64,000 nt of DNA from Niveibacterium terrae (GCF_048213115.1 NZ_CP172404.1:186001-250000), one strand, 5' to 3'; positions 46,618 through 55,577 are shown, numbered from the stretch's first letter. A program made the numbers and translations. Notes: generated from the sequence alone by a model not told the origin.

Positions 46618-47826
46618 ATGAAGAGTTTCACTCCCCGGCGTCAGGCGCTGCGCCTCATCACGGTGGGCGTCATCGCCGCGCTCGGTATGGCGGCCCTGCC
46701 GTCGCACGCGGCCGAGAAGGGCAGCCTGCTGATCTGGATCAACGGTGACAAGGGCTACGAAGGCGTCGCGAAGATCGGTCAGAAGTTCACGAAAGAGACC
46801 GGAATCGCTGTCAAGGTCGAGCACCCCGAAGATGCGATCGCCAAGTTCGAACAGGCCGCTGCAGCCGGTAAGGGTCCGGACATCTGGATCTGGGCGCACG
46901 ACCGCGTCGGCAGCTGGATCTCGGCCGGCCTGATCACTCCGGTTACGCCTTCGAAGAAGACGGTCGCCGGTATCGACCCGCTGGGCTGGAAGGCCTGGAC
47001 CGTCGCCGGCAAGACCTGGGGCTACCCGATCTCGATCGAATCGGTCGCTCTGCTCTATAACAAGGCTCTGGTTCCGACGCCTCCCGCGACCTGGGACGAT
47101 GTGATCGCTCTGGACAAGAAGCTGTCCGCCAAGGGCAAGCGCGCGATCATGTGGCCGATGACCGAGATCTACTACTCCTACGGTCTGTTCTCGGCCGGTG
47201 GCGCCTATGCGTTCAAGCGCAACCCGGACGGTACCTACAATCCCAAGGACACCGGGATGGGCTCTCACGGTGCGATCCGCGGCATGGAAACGATCATGCA
47301 GCTGATCAAGGCCGGTGCGATGCCGAAGACCGCGAGCTACGCCGAAGCTGAAGCCGGCATGAACGAAGGCCGGGTCGCTATGACGATCAACGGCCCCTGG
47401 GCCTGGAACAACCTGAAGAAGAGCAAGATCCCCTTCGGTGTTGCGCCTTTCCCGAAGGTCGACGGCAAGCAGGGCGGGGCGATGGTGGGCGTCGTCGGTG
47501 CGATGATCAGCACCGCGAGCAAGAACAAGGAAATCGCCAACGACTTCCTCGAGAACTACCTGACTACGGTTCAGGGCTTGAAGGCGATGAACGCGCACGT
47601 TCCTCTGGGTGTGCCGGCCAACAAGGCTTTCTACAACGAGCTCAAGGCCGATCCGCTGATCGCCGGTTCGATGGCGGCAGCCCAGGCCGGTACTCCGATG
47701 CCGAACAACGCCGAGATGACCCGTTTCTGGTCGTCGATGCAAGCCGCGCTGCAGAACATCACCCAGGGCCGCGAAACGGTCAAGGGTGGCATGGAGCGTG
47801 CTGCGAAGCGGATCCGCGGCGAGTGA
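46618..47826 (+). CDS. MalE-type oligosaccharide-binding protein
   Basis: The start follows AGGAG at good distance and gives 402 residues with a signal peptide cleaved near SHA-AEKG. The mature part is MalE-like: LLIWINGDKGYEGVAKIGQK, GKGPDIWIWAHDRVGSW, GYPISIESVALLYNK, MTINGPWAWNN and PLGVPANKAFY. It should capture galacto-oligosaccharides in the periplasm and hand them to MalF/MalG. The ligand is inferred from the surrounding galactanases and galactosidases; maltodextrins remain possible. Sugar-bound forms could also signal to the chemoreceptor encoded downstream. Confidence 0.94.
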   Translation: MKSFTPRRQALRLITVGVIAALGMAALPSHAAEKGSLLIWINGDKGYEGVAKIGQKFTKETGIAVKVEHPEDAIAKFEQAAAAGKGPDIWIWAHDRVGSWISAGLITPVTPSKKTVAGIDPLGWKAWTVAGKTWGYPISIESVALLYNKALVPTPPATWDDVIALDKKLSAKGKRAIMWPMTEIYYSYGLFSAGGAYAFKRNPDGTYNPKDTGMGSHGAIRGMETIMQLIKAGAMPKTASYAEAEAGMNEGRVAMTINGPWAWNNLKKSKIPFGVAPFPKVDGKQGGAMVGVVGAMISTASKNKEIANDFLENYLTTVQGLKAMNAHVPLGVPANKAFYNELKADPLIAGSMAAAQAGTPMPNNAEMTRFWSSMQAALQNITQGRETVKGGMERAAKRIRGE

Positions 47827-47870
47827 CGCGGTTCTGATCAACAGGAAGTGATGATGAAGGTGGTGCAGGC

Positions 47871-49385
47871 ATGAGGCGGTCGTATTCACATATTGCGCTT
47901 GCGGCGCTGGGAGCTGTGGCCTTGTTGGCCGGGCTGGCGCTGGCAGTGGTTTTCTACATGGCGCATCAACCCGCGCTGGCCGTAGCCGAGCTCGGTTTGC
48001 TCGGTTTGGCGACCTGGGTCTACCTGTCGCCGCGCTTCTACGCGTGGCGGTATGTCGTTCCCGGCATCATTGCGGCACTGGTCTTCATCGTCCTTCCGAT
48101 GGTCTATACGCTGTTGATCGGCTTCACGAACTACAGCTCCAGTCACCTGTTGCCTTTCGACCGGGCAACCGAGGTCCTGCTCAACCGGACCGATTCGACC
48201 GGAGACAGCCTGGGCTTCAAGCTCTACCCGGCCCAGGGCAAGAAATACAAACTGGCTTTCACGTCCGACGATGACAAGGTTTTCGTCTCCGAGGCGATCG
48301 CTCTGGAGGGCAAGACGGTCAAGGCTCCGCTGACTGCGGCGCCCGCCGAGCCCGCCGAGGATCCGCTGTTCCTGAAGGACGTGATTGCGCTCCAACCGGC
48401 GCTGGAAAAAGTGGTTGCAACGCTGCCCGATGGCACCGAACTGCGGCTCTCCAGCCTGCGCCGCTTCTCGGCGATGAAACCGGCCTTCAAGCGCAATGCC
48501 GATGGCACACTGACCGATGTCGCCGAAGGTGTCGTGCTCAAACCCGACTTCAAGCAGGGTTATTGGGTCAAGCCATCCGGGGAACCGGTCGAACCGGGTT
48601 TCCGCGTCAATGTCGGCTTCGACAACTACGTGCAGATCTTCACCGACAAGCGCTTCTTCGAGCCTTTCGGGCGGGTCTTCGGCTGGACCGTCAGCTTCGC
48701 GGCGCTAAACACGATCTTCACCTTTGCGATCGGCATCCTGCTCGCGACCGCTTTGAACTGGGATGCGCTGCGCTATCGCAACTTCTACCGGATGATGCTG
48801 TTCCTGCCCTATGCGGTGCCGGCCTTCATTTCGATTCCGATCTTCCGCGGTCTGTTCAACGAGAACCTCGGTGAGATCAACATGGCGCTCGGCCTGTTCT
48901 TCGACGTCCGGCCAAGCTGGTTCTCGGATGCGACGCTGGCCCGGACCATGGTGCTGATCGTCAATACCTGGCTCGGTTACCCGTACATGATGATTCTGTC
49001 GATGGGGCTGATCAAGGCGATCCCGTCCGAACTCTACGAGGCATCGGCGCTGGCCGGCGCGGGGCCGCTGACCAACTTCTTCCGGATCACGCTGCCCTTG
49101 ATCGGCAAACCGATCGCGCCGCTCTTGATCGCGTCTTTCGCCTGCAATTTCAACAACCTGACGCTAATCGCGCTGCTGACCGGCGGTGCGCCTGACTACC
49201 TCGACACCCAGGTGCCGGTGGGCGCGACCGACCTCTTGGCTTCCTACACCTACCGGATCGCGTTCCAGGATTCGGGCCAGAACTACGCGCTCGCCTGTGC
49301 GATCTCGTCGATCGTGTTCCTGATCGTCGCTGCGCTGGCGATCATCAATCTGCGCCTGTTCAAGGTCAACAGCAACAACGTTTGA
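47871..49385 (+). CDS. MalF-type permease of the galactan locus
   Basis: The 504-residue protein has the MalF layout: N-terminal spans, a large periplasmic loop (about residues 95-270) and a C-terminal core with EAA loop ELYEASALAGAGPLTNFFRI. It lies 44 bp after the binding protein and 12 bp before the MalG-type gene, in the usual order. It should form the import channel for oligosaccharides with MalG and two ATPase subunits. It is a paralogue of the permease at 1521-3068. Confidence 0.95.
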   Translation: MRRSYSHIALAALGAVALLAGLALAVVFYMAHQPALAVAELGLLGLATWVYLSPRFYAWRYVVPGIIAALVFIVLPMVYTLLIGFTNYSSSHLLPFDRATEVLLNRTDSTGDSLGFKLYPAQGKKYKLAFTSDDDKVFVSEAIALEGKTVKAPLTAAPAEPAEDPLFLKDVIALQPALEKVVATLPDGTELRLSSLRRFSAMKPAFKRNADGTLTDVAEGVVLKPDFKQGYWVKPSGEPVEPGFRVNVGFDNYVQIFTDKRFFEPFGRVFGWTVSFAALNTIFTFAIGILLATALNWDALRYRNFYRMMLFLPYAVPAFISIPIFRGLFNENLGEINMALGLFFDVRPSWFSDATLARTMVLIVNTWLGYPYMMILSMGLIKAIPSELYEASALAGAGPLTNFFRITLPLIGKPIAPLLIASFACNFNNLTLIALLTGGAPDYLDTQVPVGATDLLASYTYRIAFQDSGQNYALACAISSIVFLIVAALAIINLRLFKVNSNNV

Positions 49386-49397
49386 GAGCCCGACATC

Positions 49398-50288
49398 ATG
49401 GCAATCGTTCTGAAGAAGTCCCACCGCTGGCGCGTCTTCGCCACCCATTCGGCAATGCTGCTGTTCATCCTGATCACGGTGCTGCCCTTCCTGATGATCG
49501 TCTCGATCTCGCTGCGCCCCGGCAACTTCGCCGGCGGCAGCCTGATCCCGAAGAGCATCAGCTTCGAGCACTGGCGGCTCGCGCTGGGGATGTCCTATCT
49601 GGATGCCGACGGTCACCTCGTCAAGCCGCCTTTTCCGGTGCTGATCTGGATCTGGAACTCGCTGAAGGTCGCGTTCATCTCGGCGGTCGTGTCGCTGGCG
49701 CTGTCGATCACTAGCGCCTACGCTTTTGCGCGGATGCGTTTCCGGGGGCGTGATGCATTGCTGAACGCGCTGCTGCTGCTGCAGATGTTCCCGTCGGTGC
49801 TGGCCCTGGTCGCGATCTACGCGCTGTTCGACCGGATCGGCGACTTCATTCCGTGGCTGGGGCTGAACAGCCACTGGAGTCTGGCGCTCGCCTATACGGG
49901 CGGCGTTGCCCAGCACATCTGGCTGATCAAGGGCTACTACGACAGCGTGCCGCGCGAACTCGAAGAGGCCGCGGCGGTCGATGGCGCGACACCGTTCCAG
50001 GCTTTCCTGCATGTGCTTCTGCCGATGGCCGTGCCGATCCTGGTCGTCGTCTTCGTGCTCGCCTTCCTCGGCGGCATGATCGAATACCCGGTCGCGTCGG
50101 TGCTGATGCATGACGAGGAGAAGCTGACGCTGGCGATCGGCTCCCGGCTCTTCCTGTTCAACCAGCGCTACCTGTGGGGAGACTTCGCGGCCACCGCGAT
50201 CCTCGCCGGCATGCCGCTGACCCTGCTCTTCCTGGTGACCCAGAAGTGGCTCGTCTCGGGCCTGACTTCGGGAGCCGTCAAGGGCTGA
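49398..50288 (+). CDS. MalG-type permease of the galactan locus
   Basis: The 296-residue membrane protein shows the EAA loop ELEEAAAVDGATPFQAFLHV and the MalG C-terminus. It completes the importer with the MalF, MalE and MalK-type proteins. The gene is followed by a long hairpin and then a secreted galactanase gene in the same direction. Confidence 0.95.
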   Translation: MAIVLKKSHRWRVFATHSAMLLFILITVLPFLMIVSISLRPGNFAGGSLIPKSISFEHWRLALGMSYLDADGHLVKPPFPVLIWIWNSLKVAFISAVVSLALSITSAYAFARMRFRGRDALLNALLLLQMFPSVLALVAIYALFDRIGDFIPWLGLNSHWSLALAYTGGVAQHIWLIKGYYDSVPRELEEAAAVDGATPFQAFLHVLLPMAVPILVVVFVLAFLGGMIEYPVASVLMHDEEKLTLAIGSRLFLFNQRYLWGDFAATAILAGMPLTLLFLVTQKWLVSGLTSGAVKG

Positions 50289-50303
50289 ACGCACCATCCA
50301 TCC

Positions 50304-50340
50304 GTCCGCCCAGCCCGTCATCCTGACGGCTTGGGCGGAC
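50304..50340. repeat. intercistronic hairpin between malG-like gene and GH53
   Basis: A 17-bp stem (50304-50320 with 50324-50340, loop TCC) is interrupted by one G-U pair and one mismatch. No U-tract follows on the plus strand. It probably stabilises the upstream mRNA or adjusts expression between transporter and enzyme. Confidence 0.7.
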
Positions 50341-50390
50341 TCTGCCCACGTCCGCGACAAGGACGGGTTATACAAGAGGGGACATTCTGA

Positions 50391-52331
50391 ATGGCACGTA
50401 TCCGTAAGCAACTGCTGATTCTCGCCGCCGCGGGCTTGTGCGCCGGCCTTCCCGCCGCTGTATTGGCCGCCGCCGATCTCCACGCTCCGATCACGGTCCA
50501 GCCAGTCTCCGAGCTGCGCTCCGACTTCATGATGGGCGCCGACATCTCGATGCTCGACGAGATGGAACGCTTGGGCGCCAAGTTCTACGATGCCCAGGGC
50601 AACGAGAAGGACTGCTTCGCGATCCTCAAGGAGAGCGGCGTCAACTGGATCCGGCTGCGTCTGTGGAACAACCCGGTCAATGCGGCCGACGTCGTCGAGG
50701 GCGGCAAGACGATCTCCCGCAAGGGCGAGCCGGTCGGGGGCGGCAACAACGACCTCGCGGCGACGCTGAGGATGGCCAAGCGGGCCAAGGCTGCGGGCTT
50801 CAAGCTCGAGCTCGACTTCCACTACAGCGACTTCTGGGTCGACCCGGAAAAGCAGCACAAGCCGGCGGCCTGGGCCAAGCTCTCGGGCGAGGAACTGCAG
50901 AACGCGGTCCATCAGTACACGGCAGATGTGCTGAAGACGATGCGTGCCGAGAACGTGTTTCCGGACATGGTCCAGGTTGGCAACGAACTGAACGGCGGCA
51001 TGCTGTGGCCGGATGGCAAGACCTGGAAATCGACTCCGGACGAGAAGATCGGCGGTGACGACGCTTTCGTCGCGCTGCTGACTCAGGGCATCAAGGCGGT
51101 TCGCGAAGCCGATCCCGAGCGCAAGACCAAGGTTGCGGTGCACCTCGCGAACGGCGCAAGCAACGATCTGTATCGCCGGGTCTTCGACATGCTGACCAAG
51201 CGCGGCGTCGACTACGACATCATCGGTCTGTCCTTCTACCCGTACTGGCACGGTACGCTCGAAGACCTGCAGATCAACCTCGACGACATCTCCTCCCGCT
51301 ACATGAAGGAGGTCGTTGTGATGGAGACCGCTTACGGCTACACGAACGAGGATGGTGACGGCTTCGCCAATCTGTTCAACAAGGACATGGCCAAGGGCGT
51401 CGGCTACCAGGCGACGGTCCAGGGCCAGGCAAGTCTGATCCGCGACGTGATCAACACGGTTGCCCAGGTTCCGGGGCAGCGCGGTGCCGGCGTGTTCTAC
51501 TGGGAGCCGGGCTGGTTCCCGGTCAAGGGCGCGGGTTGGCGCACCGGCGAGGGTAATGCCTGGGACAACCAGGCCATGTTCGACTTCAAGGGCCGGGCGT
51601 TGCCCTCGCTCGAAGTGTTCCGCCGCGTCCGCGAAGCCGGAACTGCCGCCGATGTGCCCCATGCGCTGCCGGTCGAGCCGCTGAAGCTGACCGCCTTTGT
51701 CGGCGAACCCTTCTCGCCGCCGGACAGTGTCCGGGTGACCTACAACGATGATGCGCAGCGCAGCGCCTTCGTCGGCTGGGAAGAGATTCCCGCCGACAAG
51801 CTGGCTCAGCCGGGAACGTTCAAGCTTCAGGGCGAGCTGGTCAATCAGCCGCTCAAGGTTCAGGCCGACGTGACCGTGGTTCAGCGTCGCAACCGCTTCG
51901 AGGATCCGAGTTTCGAAGGCGGCAAGCTCGACACCTGGACGATCACCGGCACGACCGGCGCGATCAGCAACGAACGCAACCCCGGCAATGCGCACAGCGG
52001 TCAGCAGTCGCTGCACTACTGGGCGGGCGAGCCCTTCAAGGTTGATGTCCTGCGCACTTTTAAGGGACTCACGGACGGCACCTACAGCTTCAAGGGCTGG
52101 GTGATGGGCAGCGGCGGCGAGAAGGGCATTGAGCTCGTCGCCCGCGACTGCGGCGATGGCAAGACCTATAGCGCCAAGGTTACCAACACCGGCTGGCAGA
52201 AGTGGGCGCAATACACGATCAGCGGGATCAAGGTCGGCAAGGGAAGCTGCACCGTTGGGCTGGTCATCGATGGCGCGACCGGCAACTGGGGCAACTTCGA
52301 CGACGTCGAGTTCATCCGCGACGGTAATTGA
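50391..52331 (+). CDS. secreted GH53 endo-galactanase with Ig-like and CBM61-like domains
   Basis: The 646-residue enzyme has a Sec signal peptide (cut near VLAAA, residue 27). A GH53 barrel covers about residues 45-420, with NWIRLRLWNNPVN, LDFHYSDFWVDPEKQ, acid/base Glu199 in VGNELNGGMLWPDG and nucleophile Glu312 in VVMETAYGYTNEDGDG. A bacterial Ig-like segment (about 430-498) follows, and a C-terminal galactan-binding CBM61-like domain (NRFEDPSFEGGKLDTWTITG to VEFIRDGN). It would degrade galactan outside the cell or in the periplasm. It shares the fold with the lipoprotein GH53 at 37545 but is clearly divergent. CBM61 is assigned by resemblance and by its usual linkage to GH53. Confidence 0.94.
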   Translation: MARIRKQLLILAAAGLCAGLPAAVLAAADLHAPITVQPVSELRSDFMMGADISMLDEMERLGAKFYDAQGNEKDCFAILKESGVNWIRLRLWNNPVNAADVVEGGKTISRKGEPVGGGNNDLAATLRMAKRAKAAGFKLELDFHYSDFWVDPEKQHKPAAWAKLSGEELQNAVHQYTADVLKTMRAENVFPDMVQVGNELNGGMLWPDGKTWKSTPDEKIGGDDAFVALLTQGIKAVREADPERKTKVAVHLANGASNDLYRRVFDMLTKRGVDYDIIGLSFYPYWHGTLEDLQINLDDISSRYMKEVVVMETAYGYTNEDGDGFANLFNKDMAKGVGYQATVQGQASLIRDVINTVAQVPGQRGAGVFYWEPGWFPVKGAGWRTGEGNAWDNQAMFDFKGRALPSLEVFRRVREAGTAADVPHALPVEPLKLTAFVGEPFSPPDSVRVTYNDDAQRSAFVGWEEIPADKLAQPGTFKLQGELVNQPLKVQADVTVVQRRNRFEDPSFEGGKLDTWTITGTTGAISNERNPGNAHSGQQSLHYWAGEPFKVDVLRTFKGLTDGTYSFKGWVMGSGGEKGIELVARDCGDGKTYSAKVTNTGWQKWAQYTISGIKVGKGSCTVGLVIDGATGNWGNFDDVEFIRDGN

Positions 52332-52344
52332 TTGATGCCGCTTG

Positions 52345-52387
52345 GGGCGTGGGAGGCATTGTGCCTCCCACGCCCTCCCGAGGAGGG
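52345..52387 (+). promoter_or_regulatory. hairpin and possible ribosome-site sequestering structure before the chemoreceptor
   Basis: A perfect 14-bp stem (GGGCGTGGGAGGCA, 52345-52358 with 52362-52375, loop TTG) is directly followed by CCCTCC (52373-52378), which can pair with GGAGGG (52382-52387), the ribosome site of the next gene. The two foldings share bases 52373-52375, so they compete. No U-tract is present. Confidence 0.55.
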
Positions 52388-52392
52388 TTGTG

Positions 52393-54015
52393 ATGAAAGC
52401 GCACAGTATTGCCGCGCGGCTGTGGATCATGGTCGGCGTCGCAGCCGCGGCGCTGCTGCTGGTCGGCTTTGCCGGTCTGTTCAGCGCGGCTGGTCTGGAC
52501 CGGGCTCTGGAGCGGGCCAATGGCCAGACGATTCCGGCGATCGGTGCGATCGACGGTGCTCGGATCGCGCTGTTGCGCGTCCATGTCGATGTCTTCACCC
52601 ATATGACCAATCTGCTCGACCAGAAGAAGGATCTGGCCGAGAAAGCGCTTCAGGCGGACAAACGGGCGCTGCTCGCCGCGCTCGAGGACCAGCAGAAGAG
52701 GGCGCAGAGCACTCAGGAGCAGACTCTGCTCAAGGCTGATCGGCAGGCGGTCGATGCCTACCTGGCGGTGATTCCGGAAGTTCTGGACCTGTCGCGCAAG
52801 AACATGGATGACGCCGGTCGGCATGCGATCGAGAACGATCTGGCTCCGGCGGCGCAGAAGGCGCTCGCCGCGCTGAGCGCTCATGCGGCCTATATCCAGA
52901 CGCAGATGAGCGAGGATCAGCATTCGGCATCCTCTGACGCGATCAAGGGGCGGGTTGGCATCTGGAGCGTGATCGCGGTGGGCATCGCGACGGTCGCGAT
53001 CATCGGGACTTTTCTCGTGCTCGGTATCCGGCGCGCGCTCTCCCAGGTGCACCAGACCGTCGAACGGATCAGCCGCGACCACGACTTCACGCTGCGCCTG
53101 CCCGTGGGCGGCCGCGATGAGCTGGGGCAGATCGCCGCCGAGCTCAACCAGCTGTTCGAAAGCCTGAATGGCAGTCTGCGCGCGCTGAGCGACGGAGTTG
53201 CCCAGGTCAACGATGCGGCCAGCCGCGTTGCCGAAAGCGCCGCCCAGGGCGCCGGAACGGCGGGCAAACAGAGCGAGTCGGCGGCGGCGATGGCCGCGGC
53301 GATCGAAGAGATGACGGTGAGCATCGCCCATGTCGGCGACCGCTCGGCCGAGGCTCAGGAGGTTTCGCGCGAATCCGGACAGCTGGCGGTCAGCGGGGGC
53401 GAAGTGATCCACAAGACGCTCGACGACATCCACGAGATCGCCGTTACGGTCGAGGATGCCTCGGGCCGGATGAGGACGCTGGAAGCGGACTCGGAGCGGA
53501 TCTCGCGGATCGTTTCGGTGATCCGCGAGGTGGCCGAACAGACCAACCTGCTGGCGCTCAATGCGGCGATCGAAGCCGCGCGCGCCGGCGAACAGGGGCG
53601 CGGTTTCGCGGTCGTTGCCGACGAGGTCAGGAAGCTCGCCGAGCGGACTGCGAGTTCGACCCAGGAGATCTCGGCGATGGTCGAGGCGATACGCGGCGGG
53701 GCGCGCGAAGCGGTTGGCGGCATGCAGACTGCGGTTGAACGGGTCGGCGTCGGCGTCGAGCGGGCGCGCGATGCGCGCGCGGCGATCGCCCGGATCGCTG
53801 ACGCGAATACCCGGGCTGTCGGCTTCGTCTCCGAGATCAGTCACGCGATCCAGGAGCAGGGCAAGGCCTCGACGGCGATCGCGCTGAGCGTCGAGCAGGT
53901 CGCCCGGATCGCCGAGGAGGGGAGCCTCAGTTCGGCGGGAAGCGCGGCGCTGGCGCGCGAGCTCGAAAAACTGGCTGGCCAAATGCGCGGCATTGTCGAG
54001 AAGTATCGGCTCTAG
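52393..54015 (+). CDS. methyl-accepting chemotaxis protein with 4-helix-bundle sensor
   Basis: The start at 52393 follows GAGGAGGG; the product has 540 residues. Membrane spans lie at about 9-31 and 190-212, enclosing a periplasmic region of mainly helical character like the 4HB_MCP domain (family of Tar/Tsr). HAMP and the signalling domain follow, with the tip AEQTNLLALNAAIEAARAGE intact. It is in the same direction and operon as the galactanase and sugar transporter genes. This suggests attraction to galactose or galactan fragments, either directly or through the MalE-type protein. The ligand is an inference. Confidence 0.93.
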   Translation: MKAHSIAARLWIMVGVAAAALLLVGFAGLFSAAGLDRALERANGQTIPAIGAIDGARIALLRVHVDVFTHMTNLLDQKKDLAEKALQADKRALLAALEDQQKRAQSTQEQTLLKADRQAVDAYLAVIPEVLDLSRKNMDDAGRHAIENDLAPAAQKALAALSAHAAYIQTQMSEDQHSASSDAIKGRVGIWSVIAVGIATVAIIGTFLVLGIRRALSQVHQTVERISRDHDFTLRLPVGGRDELGQIAAELNQLFESLNGSLRALSDGVAQVNDAASRVAESAAQGAGTAGKQSESAAAMAAAIEEMTVSIAHVGDRSAEAQEVSRESGQLAVSGGEVIHKTLDDIHEIAVTVEDASGRMRTLEADSERISRIVSVIREVAEQTNLLALNAAIEAARAGEQGRGFAVVADEVRKLAERTASSTQEISAMVEAIRGGAREAVGGMQTAVERVGVGVERARDARAAIARIADANTRAVGFVSEISHAIQEQGKASTAIALSVEQVARIAEEGSLSSAGSAALARELEKLAGQMRGIVEKYRL

Positions 54016-54037
54016 GGCGGCTGGCAAGCACGTTAAG

Positions 54038-54241
54038 TTTTTTTTGATGGGCCCATAAAAAATGGTCGTTTGCGGCAAAGTGGGTTATGACAGAACAATC
54101 CGGGTACGGCGAGCCGCAAGGCGGTGCGCCGTACCAAAAGAAATTCCGGGGGAAAACCCCGGTCAAGAAGACGCGGTCCGCAAGAGGGGCGGATCGCTGA
54201 CAGCCACAGAAGGTGGACCTGAAAGTAGAGGAGAACAAGAG
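54038..54241 (+). promoter_or_regulatory. structured leader of the lamB-like gene
   Basis: The leader opens with T8-G-ATGGGCCCAT-A6 (54038-54062), an AT-flanked 10-bp palindrome. Three hairpins follow: 54103-54135 (GGTACGGCG with CGCCGTACC, inner CCGC/GCGG), 54146-54162 (CCGGGG/CCCCGG) and 54173-54197 (GCGGTCCGC with GCGGATCGC, one mismatch). A short CCAC/GTGG stem then precedes GGAG of the lamB start. The frame is open throughout in phase with lamB, but codons there look non-coding. I recognise no known riboswitch class. Confidence 0.6.
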
Positions 54242-55549
54242 ATGAAAACGAAGTTTACGTTGCGCGTAATTGCTTCCGCTGTGATGCTGATGTCGGCCGG
54301 TGCGATGGCATCTCCCGGAGTGACCAGCAACGGTTATATCCGCGCCGGTATCGGTGCCGCTGGTGATGGACGTACTACCCAGTGCTTCGGCCTCGGCCCG
54401 GCCAAGTATCGTCTCGGCAACGAATGCGACGACTACGCTGAAATCGGCGTCGATGCCGAGCTGCCGACGATGTCCAACGGCACGGTCTGGAAGATGCACA
54501 CGATGTTGGCCAGCGATGCATCTTATCGGCAGAACGGCGGACTCACCGACAGTACCACCAAGGTCAATTGGTCGCAGATGTACGCTTCGGGCCACAACCT
54601 CGGTACGGGCGTCCTGCAAGGTGCCAGCATCTGGGTCGGTCGCCGCTACTACGACCGTCCGGACATCCACATGCTGGACTACAAGTATTTGAACGGTGAC
54701 GGCGATGGCGCCGGCATCGAGAACCTCGATCTGGGCTTCGCCAAGCTGAGCTATGCGATCGAGCGCACCGCGAACAACTACAACGGTGCTTCGACCGATA
54801 AAACCGACACCAACTACTACTCGAATCTGTTCCGCCTCGACGGCATCAAGCTGCACACCGACGGCTACCTGACCGGCATCGCCGGCTTCACCAAGGGCAT
54901 CGGCAGCCGCGACGGCGCCTATCAGGCTCCGAACGGCTGGTACCTCGGCGGCTTCTACGATGTCAAGTTCGGCGACATCAACGCCTGGCACCGCTTCGGC
55001 CTGGAATACGGCAAGGGCTCGAATGCGAACGGCCAGTTCGGTCAGGTCAAGGCCTGGTCTTCCGGCAGCGCTCCGGTCAGCAAGCAAGACAGCACGCTGC
55101 AGGTTTTCGACAGCGTGAACTACACGTCGGCTGACGGCCACTGGACCATGCTCGGCACCGCGCTGTACCGCAAGGACAAGTTCGATGCTGCGCAATGGGC
55201 CGAAGCGCCTGATGCCTCCTGGTTCGGTTATACCGAGCAGCAGTGGATGACGGTCGGTGCCCGTCCGCACTACCACTTCAACGAGATCTGGGGCGCGGTA
55301 ACTGAAATCGGCTGGACCCAGCTGAAGCGCAAGAAGTCCGATGGTTCGACGCTGAACCAGAACCTGACTAAGGCTACGGTCGCGCTGACCGCCGCCGCCG
55401 GCCGTAGCGCCTTTGCGCGTCCGGAAGTGCGCCTGTACTACACCTACGCGAAGTGGAACGAAGCCGCCAAGGGCTATGTTGCCACCGATGCCTACGGTGA
55501 CAAGACCACCGGAAGCTCGATGGGTGTCCAGGTCGAGTCCTGGTGGTAA
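54242..55549 (+). CDS. LamB-type oligosaccharide porin
   Basis: The 435-residue protein has a signal peptide cut after AMA (residue 23) and a maltoporin-like mature part. It opens SPGVTSNGYIRAGIGAAGDG and contains FGLGPAKYRLGNECDDYAE, GASIWVGRRYYDRPDIHMLDY and a C-terminal aromatic end VESWW, as required for outer-membrane assembly. LamB porins form trimeric 18-strand channels for sugars. In this locus it should admit galacto-oligosaccharides. It lies between the chemoreceptor gene and a terminator. The upstream in-frame region is not part of the protein. Confidence 0.93.
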   Translation: MKTKFTLRVIASAVMLMSAGAMASPGVTSNGYIRAGIGAAGDGRTTQCFGLGPAKYRLGNECDDYAEIGVDAELPTMSNGTVWKMHTMLASDASYRQNGGLTDSTTKVNWSQMYASGHNLGTGVLQGASIWVGRRYYDRPDIHMLDYKYLNGDGDGAGIENLDLGFAKLSYAIERTANNYNGASTDKTDTNYYSNLFRLDGIKLHTDGYLTGIAGFTKGIGSRDGAYQAPNGWYLGGFYDVKFGDINAWHRFGLEYGKGSNANGQFGQVKAWSSGSAPVSKQDSTLQVFDSVNYTSADGHWTMLGTALYRKDKFDAAQWAEAPDASWFGYTEQQWMTVGARPHYHFNEIWGAVTEIGWTQLKRKKSDGSTLNQNLTKATVALTAAAGRSAFARPEVRLYYTYAKWNEAAKGYVATDAYGDKTTGSSMGVQVESWW

Positions 55550-55555
55550 GCCTGT

Positions 55556-55577
55556 GACGGCCGCGCAAGCGGCCGTC
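55556..55577 (+). terminator. hairpin directly after the lamB-like gene
   Basis: A perfect 9-bp stem GACGGCCGC/GCGGCCGTC encloses a GCAA loop and is followed by GTTTG only. It probably acts as an RNA stabiliser or weak terminator ahead of the stronger one at 55627. Confidence 0.65.

Noticed and set aside
49164..52610. Long minus-strand open frame opposite malF, malG and the second GH53
   Set aside because: It is an antisense shadow of three clearly recognised genes, with no family motif of its own.
54062..54241. In-frame N-terminal extension of the lamB-like gene
   Set aside because: The signal peptide starts at 54242 with a good ribosome site, and the extension covers three RNA hairpins.
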